Below, piece after piece: positions 18,558 through 28,679 of a DNA stretch of 64,000 nucleotides; within the stretch, counting starts at the first letter, position 1, and each line of letters starts with the position of its first letter. The translations under genes and the position numbers were made by a program. The DNA is from Halarcobacter ebronensis (GTDB lineage Bacteria; Campylobacterota; Campylobacteria; Campylobacterales; Arcobacteraceae), in the NCBI RefSeq assembly GCF_013201825.1, contig NZ_CP053836.1, positions 2,170,001 through 2,234,000 of the forward strand. Direction: 5' to 3'. The notes below the pieces were generated by a model, which saw only the letters and a program-made list of their open reading frames with translations, had not been told where the DNA came from and did no database searches.

Positions 18558-20045
18558 ATGGATCAAAAATTAAAGAAATCGTCTCCTTACATTGTAGGGT
18601 TTTTAATTTTATTATTTATATTTTCTTCTTACCTTATCTACAAAAATGAAGTTTATGAATTTAAAAAAAACTCATATTACAACACTTACAGAAATGTTGA
18701 ATATCTAAAAGAGTACTTTACAATTTCAGAATCATTTTTGTATTCAATGAAATATACCATTGAAGATAAACTAAAACTTGAATGTAATTGTTCTCATCCT
18801 TCATATATAAATCTACAATACAACAAAGAAAAAGATATCTATACTATTACTAATATAAAAGGTATAGAAGGGGAATCTAGTTTATGTGGAATTGGAAATC
18901 CCAAAACTTTTAAACAAGAGAGTATAAACGAAATAAATAGTTCTTTATATCTAAAACCTATTTTTCTTGCAGCAAAAGATGTTATCTTTGATTTAAAAAG
19001 GGTCTATTATAAATCCCTAAATGAATTTGTTTTTATCTATCCAGATTTTACTTTTCAAAATAGCAAAACATTAAAAAAATTGTATGAATGTAAAGAGTGG
19101 AAAAAATCAATTGAAAAGATGCAAACTAATAATAATTTTATTTTAACAGATTTAATAAAAGACCGTTTAGCAGATGGATACATTATTACTTTGATGATTC
19201 CTATTAAAAATAAAAACAGAATTAAAGGTGCAGTAGGTATTGATATTGAATTGAATACTTTTAATGACTTTATATCTGCTTTAAATTTGAAAGGAGAGAC
19301 TTATATTATAAATGACAAAAATAGAGTTATTGCTTCAAAAAATAAAAACTTTTTAAATAGCACATTAGATACGTCTAACAAAGATTTCATAAAATACCAA
19401 ATCTTAGAAAACCAATTATCATTAGTTCATATTATTGATAACTTTGAACTATTTAAAAATGCTTTTTTAAACAGCATTGGAAAGATTCTTATTCTTTTTC
19501 TTCTAATCTCTATTTTAATTATTCTAATCTATTTAAGAATATTGTCTTTAAAACTACAACATTTAGCAAATACTGATTCATTGACAAATCTACTTAATAG
19601 AAGAGCCATAGAGAGTGCAATAAACAAACAGATTGAAATAAGTAGAAGATATAAACAACCTCTCTCTTTTCTTTTAATAGATATTGATCATTTCAAAAAG
19701 TTTAATGACTCTTATGGACATGATATTGGAGACGAAGTTTTAGTTAAAATATCTAATCTTTTTAGATACCTAATAAGAAGTTGTGATATTGTAGGAAGGA
19801 TAGGAGGAGAAGAGTTTTTAATCTCTTTGGCAAATACCAATTTAGATGAGGCTTACATTCTTGCTGAAAGAATTAGAAAATTGGTAAATGAGATTACTAT
19901 TGACAATATAAATATGAATATTACAGTTAGTATTGGATGTACAACATTGAATAAAAATGATACTTACAAAACAATATTTAAAAGGGTTGATACACTAATG
20001 TATGAAGCAAAAAAAGGTGGGAGAGATAATACAATAAAGAGATAA
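18558..20045 (+). CDS. Membrane diguanylate cyclase with periplasmic sensor
   Basis: 495 residues. Transmembrane segment about 12-30; periplasmic region about 31-305 of the Cache type, with cysteines in ECNCSHP and SLCGIG that could form a disulfide; second transmembrane segment about 308-330. The GGDEF domain has DIDHFKKFNDSYGHDIGDEV and an intact GRIGGEEFL. RSCD five residues before it fits an RxxD inhibitory site. The product would be c-di-GMP. AGGAAGG lies 9 bp before the ATG, and TATAAT at about 18534 is a fair -10. The gene stands alone and meets pyrF tail-to-tail, with 6 bp between stop codons inside a likely shared terminator stem. Confidence 0.88.
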   Translation: MDQKLKKSSPYIVGFLILLFIFSSYLIYKNEVYEFKKNSYYNTYRNVEYLKEYFTISESFLYSMKYTIEDKLKLECNCSHPSYINLQYNKEKDIYTITNIKGIEGESSLCGIGNPKTFKQESINEINSSLYLKPIFLAAKDVIFDLKRVYYKSLNEFVFIYPDFTFQNSKTLKKLYECKEWKKSIEKMQTNNNFILTDLIKDRLADGYIITLMIPIKNKNRIKGAVGIDIELNTFNDFISALNLKGETYIINDKNRVIASKNKNFLNSTLDTSNKDFIKYQILENQLSLVHIIDNFELFKNAFLNSIGKILILFLLISILIILIYLRILSLKLQHLANTDSLTNLLNRRAIESAINKQIEISRRYKQPLSFLLIDIDHFKKFNDSYGHDIGDEVLVKISNLFRYLIRSCDIVGRIGGEEFLISLANTNLDEAYILAERIRKLVNEITIDNINMNITVSIGCTTLNKNDTYKTIFKRVDTLMYEAKKGGRDNTIKR

Positions 20046-20051
20046 AAGAGA

Positions 20052-20738
20052 TTAGATATTATCTAAAATCTTTTTTACTACCTCTTTAGGATTTTGTGCT
20101 TTATAAATTGGTCTTCCAACAACTATAAAATCAACTTGATTCTCTTTTGAAAAGGGAATATCTGCAACTCTTTTTTGATCTCCTGAATCTTCACCAAAAG
20201 GTCTTATCCCTGGACATAAAGTTATAAATTCATTTGAAGTACTATTTTTTATATCTAAACTTTCAAAAGCAGAACAAACAACACCATCAACACCCGATTC
20301 AAAGGTATCAATGGCAAGTTTTGTTGCTTTTGTTTTAATATCTTCATTATAAACTGCTTTAAACTCATCATTATCAAAAGAAGTAAGTGCAGTTACAGCT
20401 AAAACCAAAGGTTTATTTGGAATATTTTCTATTCTTTGCATAACTGTTTGCATAGCTCTTTTTCCCGAACTTGCATGAACATTAAACATATCTACAAGCC
20501 CAAATTGAGCTATCTCTTGAGCTGCATCAGCCATTGTATTTGGAATATCATAAAGCTTTAAATCCAAAAAGAGTTTAAAACTTGGATTTATAGCTTTTAA
20601 ATCTTCTAAAAAATTTTTTCCATCTCTAGTATAACTTCTAAGTCCAACTTTTAACCAAACATCAAAATCTTTTATCTGTTCAACTAATGCTAAATTTTCT
20701 ACTGCACTAGGCAAATCCAAAGACACACAAAGTTTCAC
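20052..20738 (-). CDS. pyrF: Orotidine 5'-phosphate decarboxylase
   Basis: 228 residues, the usual length. The catalytic Asp/Lys array is in [12 protein letters not shown] (DxKxxDI), preceded by WLKVG; the phosphate-binding end has CPGIRPFG and [10 protein letters not shown]. It makes UMP from OMP in pyrimidine synthesis. It is last of a minus-strand run kdsA-ribH-nusB-pyrF, with only 2 bp between nusB and pyrF. A hairpin (AGATTTTAGAT/ATCTAATCT, one bulge, then CTTTT) covers its stop codon and can serve the convergent gene too. Confidence 0.97.
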   Translation of the reverse strand: MKLCVSLDLPSAVENLALVEQIKDFDVWLKVGLRSYTRDGKNFLEDLKAINPSFKLFLDLKLYDIPNTMADAAQEIAQFGLVDMFNVHASSGKRAMQTVMQRIENIPNKPLVLAVTALTSFDNDEFKAVYNEDIKTKATKLAIDTFESGVDGVVCSAFESLDIKNSTSNEFITLCPGIRPFGEDSGDQKRVADIPFSKENQVDFIVVGRPIYKAQNPKEVVKKILDNI

Positions 20739-20740
20739 AA

Positions 20741-21139
20741 CTAAGCCTTTTTACTTACTTTATCAAGTAATCCATTTATAAACTTAGGAGCAGAATCTGA
20801 AGCTAGTTTTTTTGCTAACTCAATAGCTTCATTTATAACAATAGCTTTATCCAAACCTTTGAACATAATTTCAAAAATTGCAAGTCTTAGAATAGATTTT
20901 TCAACACTTCCTGTGTCATTTATTCCACCTTGAGTTAAATGGCTTATTAACTCTTCATCAATAGCTTCAATATTTTCAACAACACCGTTAAAAAGCTCTA
21001 AAGCAAACTCTTTTTGTTTGTTTCTAATCTTTTTTTCTTCTAAAATTTCATCTACAAATTTTGCTATACCTTCATTTCCTAAATCATAGGCATAAAGCAG
21101 ACCAATTACAGACTCTCTTGCTTGTGTTCTTGTTGCCAA
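20741..21139 (-). CDS. nusB: Transcription antitermination factor NusB
   Basis: 132 residues, all-helical and of normal length. [18 protein letters not shown] at the N-terminus is the RNA-binding helix, and the C-terminal half has [12 protein letters not shown] and [15 protein letters not shown], the NusB signature. With NusE (S10) it binds boxA RNA in rRNA leaders. The gene lies 1 bp after ribH, an arrangement common in Campylobacterota, and is probably co-translated with it. Confidence 0.97.
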   Translation of the reverse strand: MATRTQARESVIGLLYAYDLGNEGIAKFVDEILEEKKIRNKQKEFALELFNGVVENIEAIDEELISHLTQGGINDTGSVEKSILRLAIFEIMFKGLDKAIVINEAIELAKKLASDSAPKFINGLLDKVSKKA

Positions 21140-21140
21140 A

Positions 21141-21611
21141 TTATTTTCCTAATTCACTATATAAATCTAACATCTCAATAATTGTAACCATTGCCTCTGC
21201 ACCTTTGTTTCCAACTTTGCTTCCAGCTCTCTCAATTGCTTGTTCAATAGTATCTGTTGTTAAAACCCCATTTGATACAGGTTTTCCATATTTTAATGTA
21301 ACTGTTGCTATTCCTTTTGTTGCTTCTGCTGAAATATAATCAAAATGAGGAGTTGCACCTCTAATAACTGCACCAACACAACAAACTGCATCATATTTTC
21401 CTGATGCTAACGCTTTTTCTAAAGCAAATGGAATTTCAAATGCTCCTGGTACTAAAATCAAATCTAAATTTTTTTCATCACCACCATGTCTTATAAAAGC
21501 ATCTTTTGCACCTTCAACCAATCTATCTGTTATTATATGATTAAATCTTCCATTTATAATAGCAACTTTTTCGTCACCTTTTAATCTTAATTTACCTTCT
21601 AAAATCTTCAT
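21141..21611 (-). CDS. ribH: 6,7-dimethyl-8-ribityllumazine synthase
   Basis: 156 residues, normal length. Substrate-binding segments are [29 protein letters not shown] and [14 protein letters not shown], with the catalytic His in PHFDY. It condenses the ribityl pyrimidine with dihydroxybutanone phosphate in riboflavin synthesis, usually as a hollow oligomer. It is 28 bp downstream of kdsA and 1 bp upstream of nusB. RibF at 31458 acts later in the same pathway. Confidence 0.97.
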   Translation of the reverse strand: MKILEGKLRLKGDEKVAIINGRFNHIITDRLVEGAKDAFIRHGGDEKNLDLILVPGAFEIPFALEKALASGKYDAVCCVGAVIRGATPHFDYISAEATKGIATVTLKYGKPVSNGVLTTDTIEQAIERAGSKVGNKGAEAMVTIIEMLDLYSELGK

Positions 21612-21639
21612 TTATATTCTCCAAAAAATATGTAAGGCA

Positions 21640-22440
21640 TTAATTATACCCTAATGCCTCTTTAATAGCAAAAATCTCATTAACAGTTTTATAAAGTTCA
21701 TCTATTTGAAGCATATTTGGTCCATCACTTAAAGCAATAGAAGGATCATAATGAGTTTCAAAGAAAAAACCATCCACTCCAACAGCTGCAGCTGCTCTTG
21801 CCAAACTTGGAACAATTGCACTATTTCCACCAGTAGTCTCACCAGTGCTTGGAACTTGAGCTGAGTGAGTTGCATCAAAAATCACAGGAGCATACTCTCT
21901 CATAGCTATTAGATTTTTCATATCCACAACTAAAGCTCCATATCCAAAGGTATTTCCTCTTTCACAAAGCCAAACTCCGTTATCTTTTGAAGCTTGGAAA
22001 CTAACCTCATCAACACCTCTTGTTTTAAGTACTTTTTCAACTGGATGTTTCATACTATTTGCAGCTAAAAACTGCCCTTTTTTTATATTTACTTTACACT
22101 TTGTTTTTGCAGCTGCAACTAGAAGGTCTGTTTGTCTACATAAAAAGGCAGGAATTTGTAAAATATCCACAACTTCACCCACAGGTGCAGCTTGATAAGA
22201 TTCATGAATATCTGTTATTAATCTATAACCAAACTGCTCTTTTACCTCTTGAAATAGTTTTAACCCCTCTTCTAAACCTGGTCCTCTAAAAGAGCTAAGA
22301 CTTGTTCTATTTGCCTTATCAAAAGAGGCTTTAAAATAGAAATCTACTCTTTTATCTTCACTTAAAGGTTTTAACATCTCTGCAATTTTCATAACCTTGT
22401 CTCTATCTTCTAAAACACAAGGTCCTGTTAAAATAATCAT
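21640..22440 (-). CDS. kdsA: 2-dehydro-3-deoxyphosphooctonate aldolase (KDO-8-P synthase), metal-dependent type
   Basis: 266 residues. It condenses arabinose-5-phosphate with PEP to make KDO-8-P for lipopolysaccharide core. GPCVLED has a Cys (C8) where the metal-free E. coli type has Asn, and the other ligands fit His in FDATHSAQ, Glu in FFETHYDP and Asp in LSDGPNM, so this is a metalloenzyme. KASFDKANRTS and FRGPG are substrate loops. The start overlaps the upstream channel gene by 4 bp (ATGA), so translation is coupled. Confidence 0.97.
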   Translation of the reverse strand: MIILTGPCVLEDRDKVMKIAEMLKPLSEDKRVDFYFKASFDKANRTSLSSFRGPGLEEGLKLFQEVKEQFGYRLITDIHESYQAAPVGEVVDILQIPAFLCRQTDLLVAAAKTKCKVNIKKGQFLAANSMKHPVEKVLKTRGVDEVSFQASKDNGVWLCERGNTFGYGALVVDMKNLIAMREYAPVIFDATHSAQVPSTGETTGGNSAIVPSLARAAAAVGVDGFFFETHYDPSIALSDGPNMLQIDELYKTVNEIFAIKEALGYN

Positions 22441-24128
22441 TTTTTATTCCTTAAAAATATTGTTTTTCTCTCTTGTCCTGTGTATGCATAATAAAACTCA
22501 TAAAAATTTTGTGCAATATACTCTATCTCATCTTTTGCATTTTCATCACAAGCAAAAAGAATCTCATCACCCTCTTCTAAAGATGTGTTAAAATTAGGAA
22601 GAAGTATCTCTTCCTCTTCTTTTAGTATCAAAAGCGGTATTATATTATTTTTTTGTTCTCTATTATATAAAGAGTGATTAAAAACACCCAAATCTATCTC
22701 TTTGTTTTCTTTTAATGCGTCAAAAATTTGAGGAGCAGATTTTTTGTTAATTTTAATTTCATAAAGTAATGGATTCTCATCAATTATTTGAATTAAATCT
22801 TTTAAAAGTTTTGCTCCCCAAGAGTCATCTTTTTTACAAATCATTGAAATAAATTTATCAGAGAGTGGACTTATTAGAGCATTTGTAGTTTTATTTATCA
22901 AAATTCTTGCAGGCATAAAAATATGGTCAACTTTTGCATTTTTGAAAATTGAAAAATCATCCATCTCGTTTTCCCTTGCAATTGTCATAATTTTTGGATT
23001 AAGCTTTTTAGCTGTTGCTAATATAGAGAGATTTGTTGTATCATCATTCGTTGCAGAAATTATTGCAACTGCCTCTTTAACTCCCACATCAAGTAACATA
23101 TCTTTATCATCAGCATTTCCACATCTAATCTTAAAAGTATTATCTTGATTAAAACCTGTAACCTTTGATTTATCCAACTCAACAAACTCTGCTTCAATAC
23201 TACTTGATTTTAAGTTCTCATAAATATGTTGTCCCATTCTTCCATACCCACAAACAATATATTTCCCTTTGGGAAAAGATGGAAGATTTGTATTTAGATG
23301 ATCAATTTTATATATCCATTTTTCAAGCTTTAAAATATTTGGAGCATTTATAGCTAAAGCAATCTCATTTGAAATAATAGAAAAAGGATTGGCAATAATC
23401 TCAACATCCAAATCTCTTAAATTTTCACTGTGATTTGTTGTTGTTGATTTTATTGCAAGTCTTACATAAGAGTTTAAAAGTTTTGAAGTAAGTGCAATTC
23501 TAAGATTTAGAGCATCATCTTCAAAAATAGAGACTAAACCTTTGCAGTTACTCTTTTTTATTCCTGCTTCGATTAATGCCACTGGAGTAAAGGCATCGGC
23601 AACTAAAACTGGAACTGTTGGTGTAAAATTTTCTAAAATAAGCTCATTTGCCCTACTCTCATCTTTTTCAATAACAACAGTTCTAATACCTTGTTCCAAA
23701 GCCCTATTTATTATCTCACTACTTATTTGATTATAACCTAAAATAATAATGAATTTATCTTTTAATCCCTTTACTTGTCTTTTAAATTTAGACTTTTCCA
23801 TCTCTTTTAAAAAAAGCTTATCTTGAAAAAGACTAACTAATGAACCAATACCATAAAACCAACCAAGAACAGTTATGTAAATAGAGAAACTAACCCACAA
23901 TCTTTGAGGATAAGTAAAAGTATATGGTGTCTCACCAAAACCTATAGTTGAAGCTGTATAACTGATAAAATAGAAAGCATCAAAGATAGTCATATGATAA
24001 GGTTCTCCCTTATCATCTACCCCTTGAATTATTAGTAATCCAACTATAGCAATTGTATAAGTTACAACTATAACCAAAAAAGGTATTCTCATCCTTTGAA
24101 GGACAATAAATAAAGAGTTGTTTTTCAC
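22437..24128 (-). CDS. Potassium channel-like protein with two TrkA-N/RCK domains
   Basis: 563 residues. The two-helix pore is at about 12-110, with the selectivity filter STIGFGETP in place of TVGYGD. Two Rossmann-type TrkA-N modules follow: FIIILGYNQISSEII near 130 and YIVCGYGRMGQHIYE near 300, each with the glycine-rich nucleotide loop, then TrkA-C-like regions to the end. It probably gates K+ flow in response to nucleotide or ion binding. Helicobacter pylori HpKchA is a related shorter channel. It is followed by kdsA with a 4-bp overlap and preceded by a small membrane protein gene. Confidence 0.88.
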   Translation of the reverse strand: MKNNSLFIVLQRMRIPFLVIVVTYTIAIVGLLIIQGVDDKGEPYHMTIFDAFYFISYTASTIGFGETPYTFTYPQRLWVSFSIYITVLGWFYGIGSLVSLFQDKLFLKEMEKSKFKRQVKGLKDKFIIILGYNQISSEIINRALEQGIRTVVIEKDESRANELILENFTPTVPVLVADAFTPVALIEAGIKKSNCKGLVSIFEDDALNLRIALTSKLLNSYVRLAIKSTTTNHSENLRDLDVEIIANPFSIISNEIALAINAPNILKLEKWIYKIDHLNTNLPSFPKGKYIVCGYGRMGQHIYENLKSSSIEAEFVELDKSKVTGFNQDNTFKIRCGNADDKDMLLDVGVKEAVAIISATNDDTTNLSILATAKKLNPKIMTIARENEMDDFSIFKNAKVDHIFMPARILINKTTNALISPLSDKFISMICKKDDSWGAKLLKDLIQIIDENPLLYEIKINKKSAPQIFDALKENKEIDLGVFNHSLYNREQKNNIIPLLILKEEEEILLPNFNTSLEEGDEILFACDENAKDEIEYIAQNFYEFYYAYTGQERKTIFLRNKK

Positions 24129-24138
24129 AAAAAGCCTT

Positions 24139-24519
24139 TTATCTTTTTGATTTTAGTGTATCTCCAACATATAGAGCAACAGAGACAAAATTTGCTATTA
24201 AGGCACCACCAGATAATGAAATTATTATTCCAATAACTTCTTGATTTATTGTATACGCATAAAAAGCAATAGTCCAAATAGAAGCAGCAGCTATAAGTTG
24301 AATATCTGCAACTAGCGAGGTTGCAAGTAAAACTGAACCCATTTGCGTTTTATCTCCAAGTTTAAGAGTAGTTGCAATTATATTTACAACAATTGCAGCC
24401 ATTAACTCATACTTACTATGGTGTTCCAATGAGGTCATATCCCCATAAAAAAATCCAAAATTAAGTGTCATGGCTAAGATTATAAAAAAACCTGAAATTA
24501 CTTTATCTAAATTCATCAC
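24139..24519 (-). CDS. Small four-helix membrane protein (DUF6394-like)
   Basis: 126 residues with about four transmembrane segments (near 8-25, 37-55, 63-87 and 93-117) and short polar links. I recognise it only loosely as a DUF6394-type protein often next to TrkA/K+ channel genes. It ends 10 bp before the channel gene and is probably co-transcribed, so an accessory role in ion transport is a guess. No motif with a known reaction is visible. Confidence 0.7.
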   Translation of the reverse strand: MMNLDKVISGFFIILAMTLNFGFFYGDMTSLEHHSKYELMAAIVVNIIATTLKLGDKTQMGSVLLATSLVADIQLIAAASIWTIAFYAYTINQEVIGIIISLSGGALIANFVSVALYVGDTLKSKR

Positions 24520-24576
24520 TTCTCCTTCTCAAGTTAATTTAAATTTTATCAAATAGATGATTATAACAAGTTTTGT

Positions 24577-25461
24577 TTACTCTTTTTTACTTGATACAAA
24601 AATTCCACTAATAACAATCAATCCTATTCCAAATAGTATCCAAATATCTGGAAAACTATCCCCTAATAAAATCCCAATAAAAATAGAAAAGGCAATATTA
24701 GCATAAGATATTGTACCTATTATTCCTGCCTTTGCAACAGAATAAGCCTTTGTCATATAAACTTGCGCATAGGTTGAAACAATACCTAAAAGAATAATAT
24801 AGAGCCAATCACCACTTTGTGGCATAACAAATGTTGCAAAAATATAATCATAGTTTGCAACCGTATAAAATTCAGAAACAAACATTAATATAAGAGGTCC
24901 AAGTGTTCCAATTCCCATAAATGAAAGTACAATTGTTCTTCCATCATAATATTTTCTAAGTTCTCTAATTGAAGTATAAGCAAGCCCTGCTCCAACACCA
25001 CTTAAAATTCCCAACCAATCAGTTTTATCCAAAGAGCTTCCATCAAATTTTGTAATAAAAAGTATTCCAATAAAACCTATAAAAACTCCAAGCCAACCTT
25101 TAAAGCCTAACTTCTCTTTTACGAAAATATAAGCAAAAATAGCACTAAAGATTGTTGAAGTTTTAGAAAAAGTCATAGCTTCACCCAAAGGAATATTTGC
25201 AATATTATAAAAGAAAAAAAGAAGAGACAAAAATCCTACTGTTCCTCTAAAAATAAGAAGTAAAGGTTTTCCACCAATTTGTTTTAGGGGAGATCTATAA
25301 ATAGAGATTAATATTAAAATAACACCAAATACATTTCTAAAAAAAACTACTTCAAGTGAACTCATAGAGTCACTTAGCTCTTTTGCAAAAGCTCCCATAC
25401 AAGCAAACATAAAAGAGGCAAAAAGCATATATTTTATACCTAAAGATACATTTTCAGTCAT
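24577..25461 (-). CDS. EamA/DMT-family transporter
   Basis: 294 residues with about ten transmembrane segments in two EamA repeats. The first has FFRNVFGVILILISI and the GEAMTFSKTSTIFSAIFAYI region, the second LSGVGAGLAYTSIRELRKYY and AYSVAKAGIIGTISYANIAF. This is the layout of drug/metabolite exporters and the RhaT/SAM-transporter relatives. The substrate cannot be told. The gene looks monocistronic and is divergent from murA. Confidence 0.87.
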   Translation of the reverse strand: MTENVSLGIKYMLFASFMFACMGAFAKELSDSMSSLEVVFFRNVFGVILILISIYRSPLKQIGGKPLLLIFRGTVGFLSLLFFFYNIANIPLGEAMTFSKTSTIFSAIFAYIFVKEKLGFKGWLGVFIGFIGILFITKFDGSSLDKTDWLGILSGVGAGLAYTSIRELRKYYDGRTIVLSFMGIGTLGPLILMFVSEFYTVANYDYIFATFVMPQSGDWLYIILLGIVSTYAQVYMTKAYSVAKAGIIGTISYANIAFSIFIGILLGDSFPDIWILFGIGLIVISGIFVSSKKE

Positions 25462-25616
25462 TAATTTTCCTTAAATCAAAGATTGAATTTTATTTAGTTT
25501 CTTGTTAAATGATGATTATTAAATTAGCTAAATTACAAAATTAATATTTTTAGCTACATTAGGATAAAATGACGCAATTTTTTATAGATTTTTGGGAATA
25601 CCCTTTTAGGAAAAAA

Positions 25617-26882
25617 ATGGAATATTTAAAGATTACTGGTGGACAAAAATTAAATGGTGAGGTTACAATCTCAGGTGCAAAAAATGCTGCACTACCTCTA
25701 ATAGCTGCTACAATTTTAGCAAAAAATGAAGTTTCAATCTGTAATTTACCAGATGTTGTTGATATAAATACTCTTTTAAAACTTCTTGATAAACTTGGTG
25801 GAAAATTTACAAAATGTGAAGACTGTATCAAAATTGATACTTCAAAATTGAATAATACTACTGCAACTTACGATATTGTAAAGACAATGAGAGCTTCAAT
25901 TTTAGTTTTGGGTCCAATTTTAGCAAGATTTGGTCATTGTGAAGTTTCACTTCCAGGAGGGTGTGCTATTGGTCAAAGACCCGTAGATTTGCACCTTAAA
26001 GCCCTTGAAGCAATGGGAGCACAAATAAATATAAATCATGGATATATAGAAGCAACAGCTCCAAATGGTCTCAAAGGAACAAAAATTGTATTCGACAAAG
26101 TTACTGTTGGGGGAACTGAGAATACTGTAATGGCTGCTGCATTAGCACAAGGTGTTACTACAATTATCAATGCAGCAAAAGAACCAGAAGTTCAACAATT
26201 ATGTGAAGTAATTAATAACTCTGGAGTAAAAATAGAGGGAATTGGAACATCTACACTTGTAATTCATGGCTCAAACAAAGAACTTTTGCATATGAAAGAT
26301 TTTGATGTTATTCCAGATAGAATTGAAGCGGGAACATATATGTGTGCTGCTGCTATTACAAACTCAAAACTAAAAATTTGTAAAGTTTTACCTGTGCATT
26401 TAGAAGCTGTAATTGCAAAACTTGAAGAGATGAGTTTTGAGATAATACAAGATGAAAACTCTGTTACAGTTATGCCAACAGAAGAGATAAAACCTGTAAA
26501 TATAATTACAAGTGAATATCCAGGATTTCCAACTGATATGCAAGCACAGTTTATGGCACTTGCAACTCAAGCAAATGGAACAAGTACAATAGATGAAAGA
26601 CTATTTGAAAATAGATTTATGCATGTAAGTGAGCTTCTAAGACTTGGAGCAGACATACATCTAAATGGAAATATTGCAACAATAAATGGAACAAAAGGTC
26701 AACTAAATGGTACAGATGTAATGGCTACAGATTTAAGAGCTTCATCGGCATTAGTTTTATCTGCACTTGTTGCAAAAGGTGAAACTTCTATTCATAGAAT
26801 TTATCATTTAGATAGAGGGTATGAAGATTTAGAAGGGAAATTAAATAAAATTGGTGCCAATGTGGCAAGATATAAAGAGTAG
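25617..26882 (+). CDS. murA: UDP-N-acetylglucosamine 1-carboxyvinyltransferase
   Basis: 421 residues from the ATG at 25617, which follows TTTAGGA at 6 bp; the frame is open from an ATG at 25569, but those 16 codons are not conserved-looking. It transfers enolpyruvate from PEP to UDP-GlcNAc, the first step of peptidoglycan synthesis. [13 protein letters not shown] has the Lys/Asn pair, and [14 protein letters not shown] carries the active-site Cys (C116), so it is of the fosfomycin-targetable type. [11 protein letters not shown] and [11 protein letters not shown] are further family signatures. Confidence 0.97.
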   Translation: MEYLKITGGQKLNGEVTISGAKNAALPLIAATILAKNEVSICNLPDVVDINTLLKLLDKLGGKFTKCEDCIKIDTSKLNNTTATYDIVKTMRASILVLGPILARFGHCEVSLPGGCAIGQRPVDLHLKALEAMGAQININHGYIEATAPNGLKGTKIVFDKVTVGGTENTVMAAALAQGVTTIINAAKEPEVQQLCEVINNSGVKIEGIGTSTLVIHGSNKELLHMKDFDVIPDRIEAGTYMCAAAITNSKLKICKVLPVHLEAVIAKLEEMSFEIIQDENSVTVMPTEEIKPVNIITSEYPGFPTDMQAQFMALATQANGTSTIDERLFENRFMHVSELLRLGADIHLNGNIATINGTKGQLNGTDVMATDLRASSALVLSALVAKGETSIHRIYHLDRGYEDLEGKLNKIGANVARYKE

Positions 26883-26948
26883 ACTATTTTATAAATTAAG
26901 AATAAATTTTATAAAATAAGCCCGACATAAGCTTAAAGGTTATTAAAT

Positions 26949-28046
26949 ATGAAATTAGAAATATCACTTTTTAGATTTGATTATAAGTCAGATTATTTAC
27001 CATACTATACAAAAAACTTCATCAAAATAAAAAATGAAAAGACTCTGCAAGAGATTTTAAATACGATTAATGATGAAGCTCCTTTTGAGTATAGAAATAC
27101 TGACCACTTTTTATTGGTAGTAAATGGATATTATACTACAACAGCAACTACAATCTCAGATTTAGTAGAAGATTTTGGTACAGATTTAACTATTGAACCA
27201 ATCTCAATTAGAAGAGCTCATACTGATCTTTGCATAAATGATGCAGATTTTCAAGAGAGATTAAAAGTGTTAGCAGAGTTTATTGATGAAGAGGATATCA
27301 AAAAATATAATGAGTATAAAATATATTTCTATGCATCAAATACAATCAACTATGAGTATGATTATATTGGTGACGCAATACTACTTTTAGCATATGATTT
27401 AATCCAAAAAGATAACTCTAAAGAGAAAGATATTTTAGAAGCACTAAAAGAGTATGAGTGTGGAGCACAATTTCATACAAACCTAAAAAATAGAGTTTTC
27501 AATTTTGATAATGAAGTAGAGAATAAAATAGAAACAATTAGAGAAAAGCTTAAACTAATAAAACCTATAAAAGAACAAAATCTATTTTTAGACAAAAAAA
27601 ATAGTATAGATTTTGGAACTTTTGAAGATGATTATAAAATTAAACACAACTTTGAAGATTTTAATCTTGCATACTTTTCTGGACTTGAAAAAGATGTTCA
27701 AACACTTCAACTTTTAGAGAGTCTAAATGCAAAAATCATAGATACTCCATCTATGCACACAGATTTAGCTCTACAAACTTTTCATGTAAACTCTGATTTT
27801 TCTATAAAATTGGCTTCAACGGTAATGTTAGATGCTTTTGATAATAGTGCAGATCTATTAGTTGTAGATTGTGAAAATCTTTTTTATCTATTTGATTCAA
27901 ATAGAAAAGCAATGCAAAAAGTATCTGGAAGAGAGATAATTCTTCCTGTAATACATAAAAATGAACTTCAAAAACTTGTTTCTGGTGAACATGAAGCTGT
28001 AAAACCTCAACTTAAGAAGCATGTTATTGATCCAGAAATAATCTAA
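26949..28046 (+). CDS. Uncharacterised Campylobacterota protein (ferredoxin-like N-terminus, DUF5644/HdrB-like)
   Basis: 365 residues, no signal peptide or membrane segment. The N-terminal 90 residues (LEISLFRFDYKSDYLPYYTK, then a beta-rich stretch) resemble a ferredoxin-like fold, but there is no CxxC cluster motif. The C-terminal half has HTDLALQTFHVNSDFSIKLA and DAFDNSADLLVVDCENLFYLFD, which recall the CCG-type end of HdrB subunits without its cysteines. I remember similar proteins as DUF5644, with modest certainty. It is 66 bp after murA and 9 bp before the HNH-like gene, so the two are probably co-transcribed. The function is unknown. Confidence 0.65.
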   Translation: MKLEISLFRFDYKSDYLPYYTKNFIKIKNEKTLQEILNTINDEAPFEYRNTDHFLLVVNGYYTTTATTISDLVEDFGTDLTIEPISIRRAHTDLCINDADFQERLKVLAEFIDEEDIKKYNEYKIYFYASNTINYEYDYIGDAILLLAYDLIQKDNSKEKDILEALKEYECGAQFHTNLKNRVFNFDNEVENKIETIREKLKLIKPIKEQNLFLDKKNSIDFGTFEDDYKIKHNFEDFNLAYFSGLEKDVQTLQLLESLNAKIIDTPSMHTDLALQTFHVNSDFSIKLASTVMLDAFDNSADLLVVDCENLFYLFDSNRKAMQKVSGREIILPVIHKNELQKLVSGEHEAVKPQLKKHVIDPEII

Positions 28047-28055
28047 AGATTTATT

Positions 28056-28679
28056 ATGGTATTAGATGTCGATTTTATAATAGCAAGTCTACTTGTAATA
28101 TTGACTCTAATTCCACTTTATATCTATAGAAAAGAGATTTACAAAAAATTTTCTAGAAGTGGTAATACAGAAACTTTTATCAAAGATGTAAAAGTTTATC
28201 TTCAACAAAACTACCCAAAAATCCAATTTGATTTTTCTGTTTTAAATAAACATCAAAATGAAAAAGATGTTAAACTAAGAGAACTAATGATTGTTGAAGA
28301 ACTAGCTAGACAGTTTGCATATTTTGAATATGAACTTCATACACAAAAAGATACATCAAAAGATATGCATTGGAGTGGTTATGAGCAAAACTCAATACTT
28401 CAAAAAGATAATAAACTTCCTCCTGATTGGGCACAAAGAAAAAGTGTAGCTTGGAAAAGAGATAATGGTAAATGCAATAGATGTGGAACTCAAATTTCAC
28501 TTCCTGATGCAAATGCCCTTTTTGCAAAACAGATGAGAGATGGTGGAGGATTTAACCTTGAAAATATTGTTATTCTTTGTAATGATTGTAGTAAAATTAT
28601 CAAATCATCAAATCTTGAAAAAACAATAAAAGATCTTCCTTTATTAGATAAGCTTATTAAAAAAGTTGATAACTTTTAA
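28056..28679 (+). CDS. Membrane-anchored HNH-like zinc protein lacking the catalytic histidines
   Basis: 207 residues. A transmembrane helix spans about 6-23 (DFIIASLLVILTLIPLYIY) and the rest would face the cytoplasm. The C-terminal part has WAQRKSVAWKRDNGKCNRCG, then GGFNLENIVILCNDCSK, the frame of an HNH domain with two CxxC pairs. The usual HHI/DHI segment between them is replaced by ANALFAKQMRDGG and the final CH is CS. It may bind zinc without cutting DNA. Its 3' end overlaps the convergent secretin gene by 4 bp. It follows the 365-residue unknown gene closely. Confidence 0.75.
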   Translation: MVLDVDFIIASLLVILTLIPLYIYRKEIYKKFSRSGNTETFIKDVKVYLQQNYPKIQFDFSVLNKHQNEKDVKLRELMIVEELARQFAYFEYELHTQKDTSKDMHWSGYEQNSILQKDNKLPPDWAQRKSVAWKRDNGKCNRCGTQISLPDANALFAKQMRDGGGFNLENIVILCNDCSKIIKSSNLEKTIKDLPLLDKLIKKVDNF

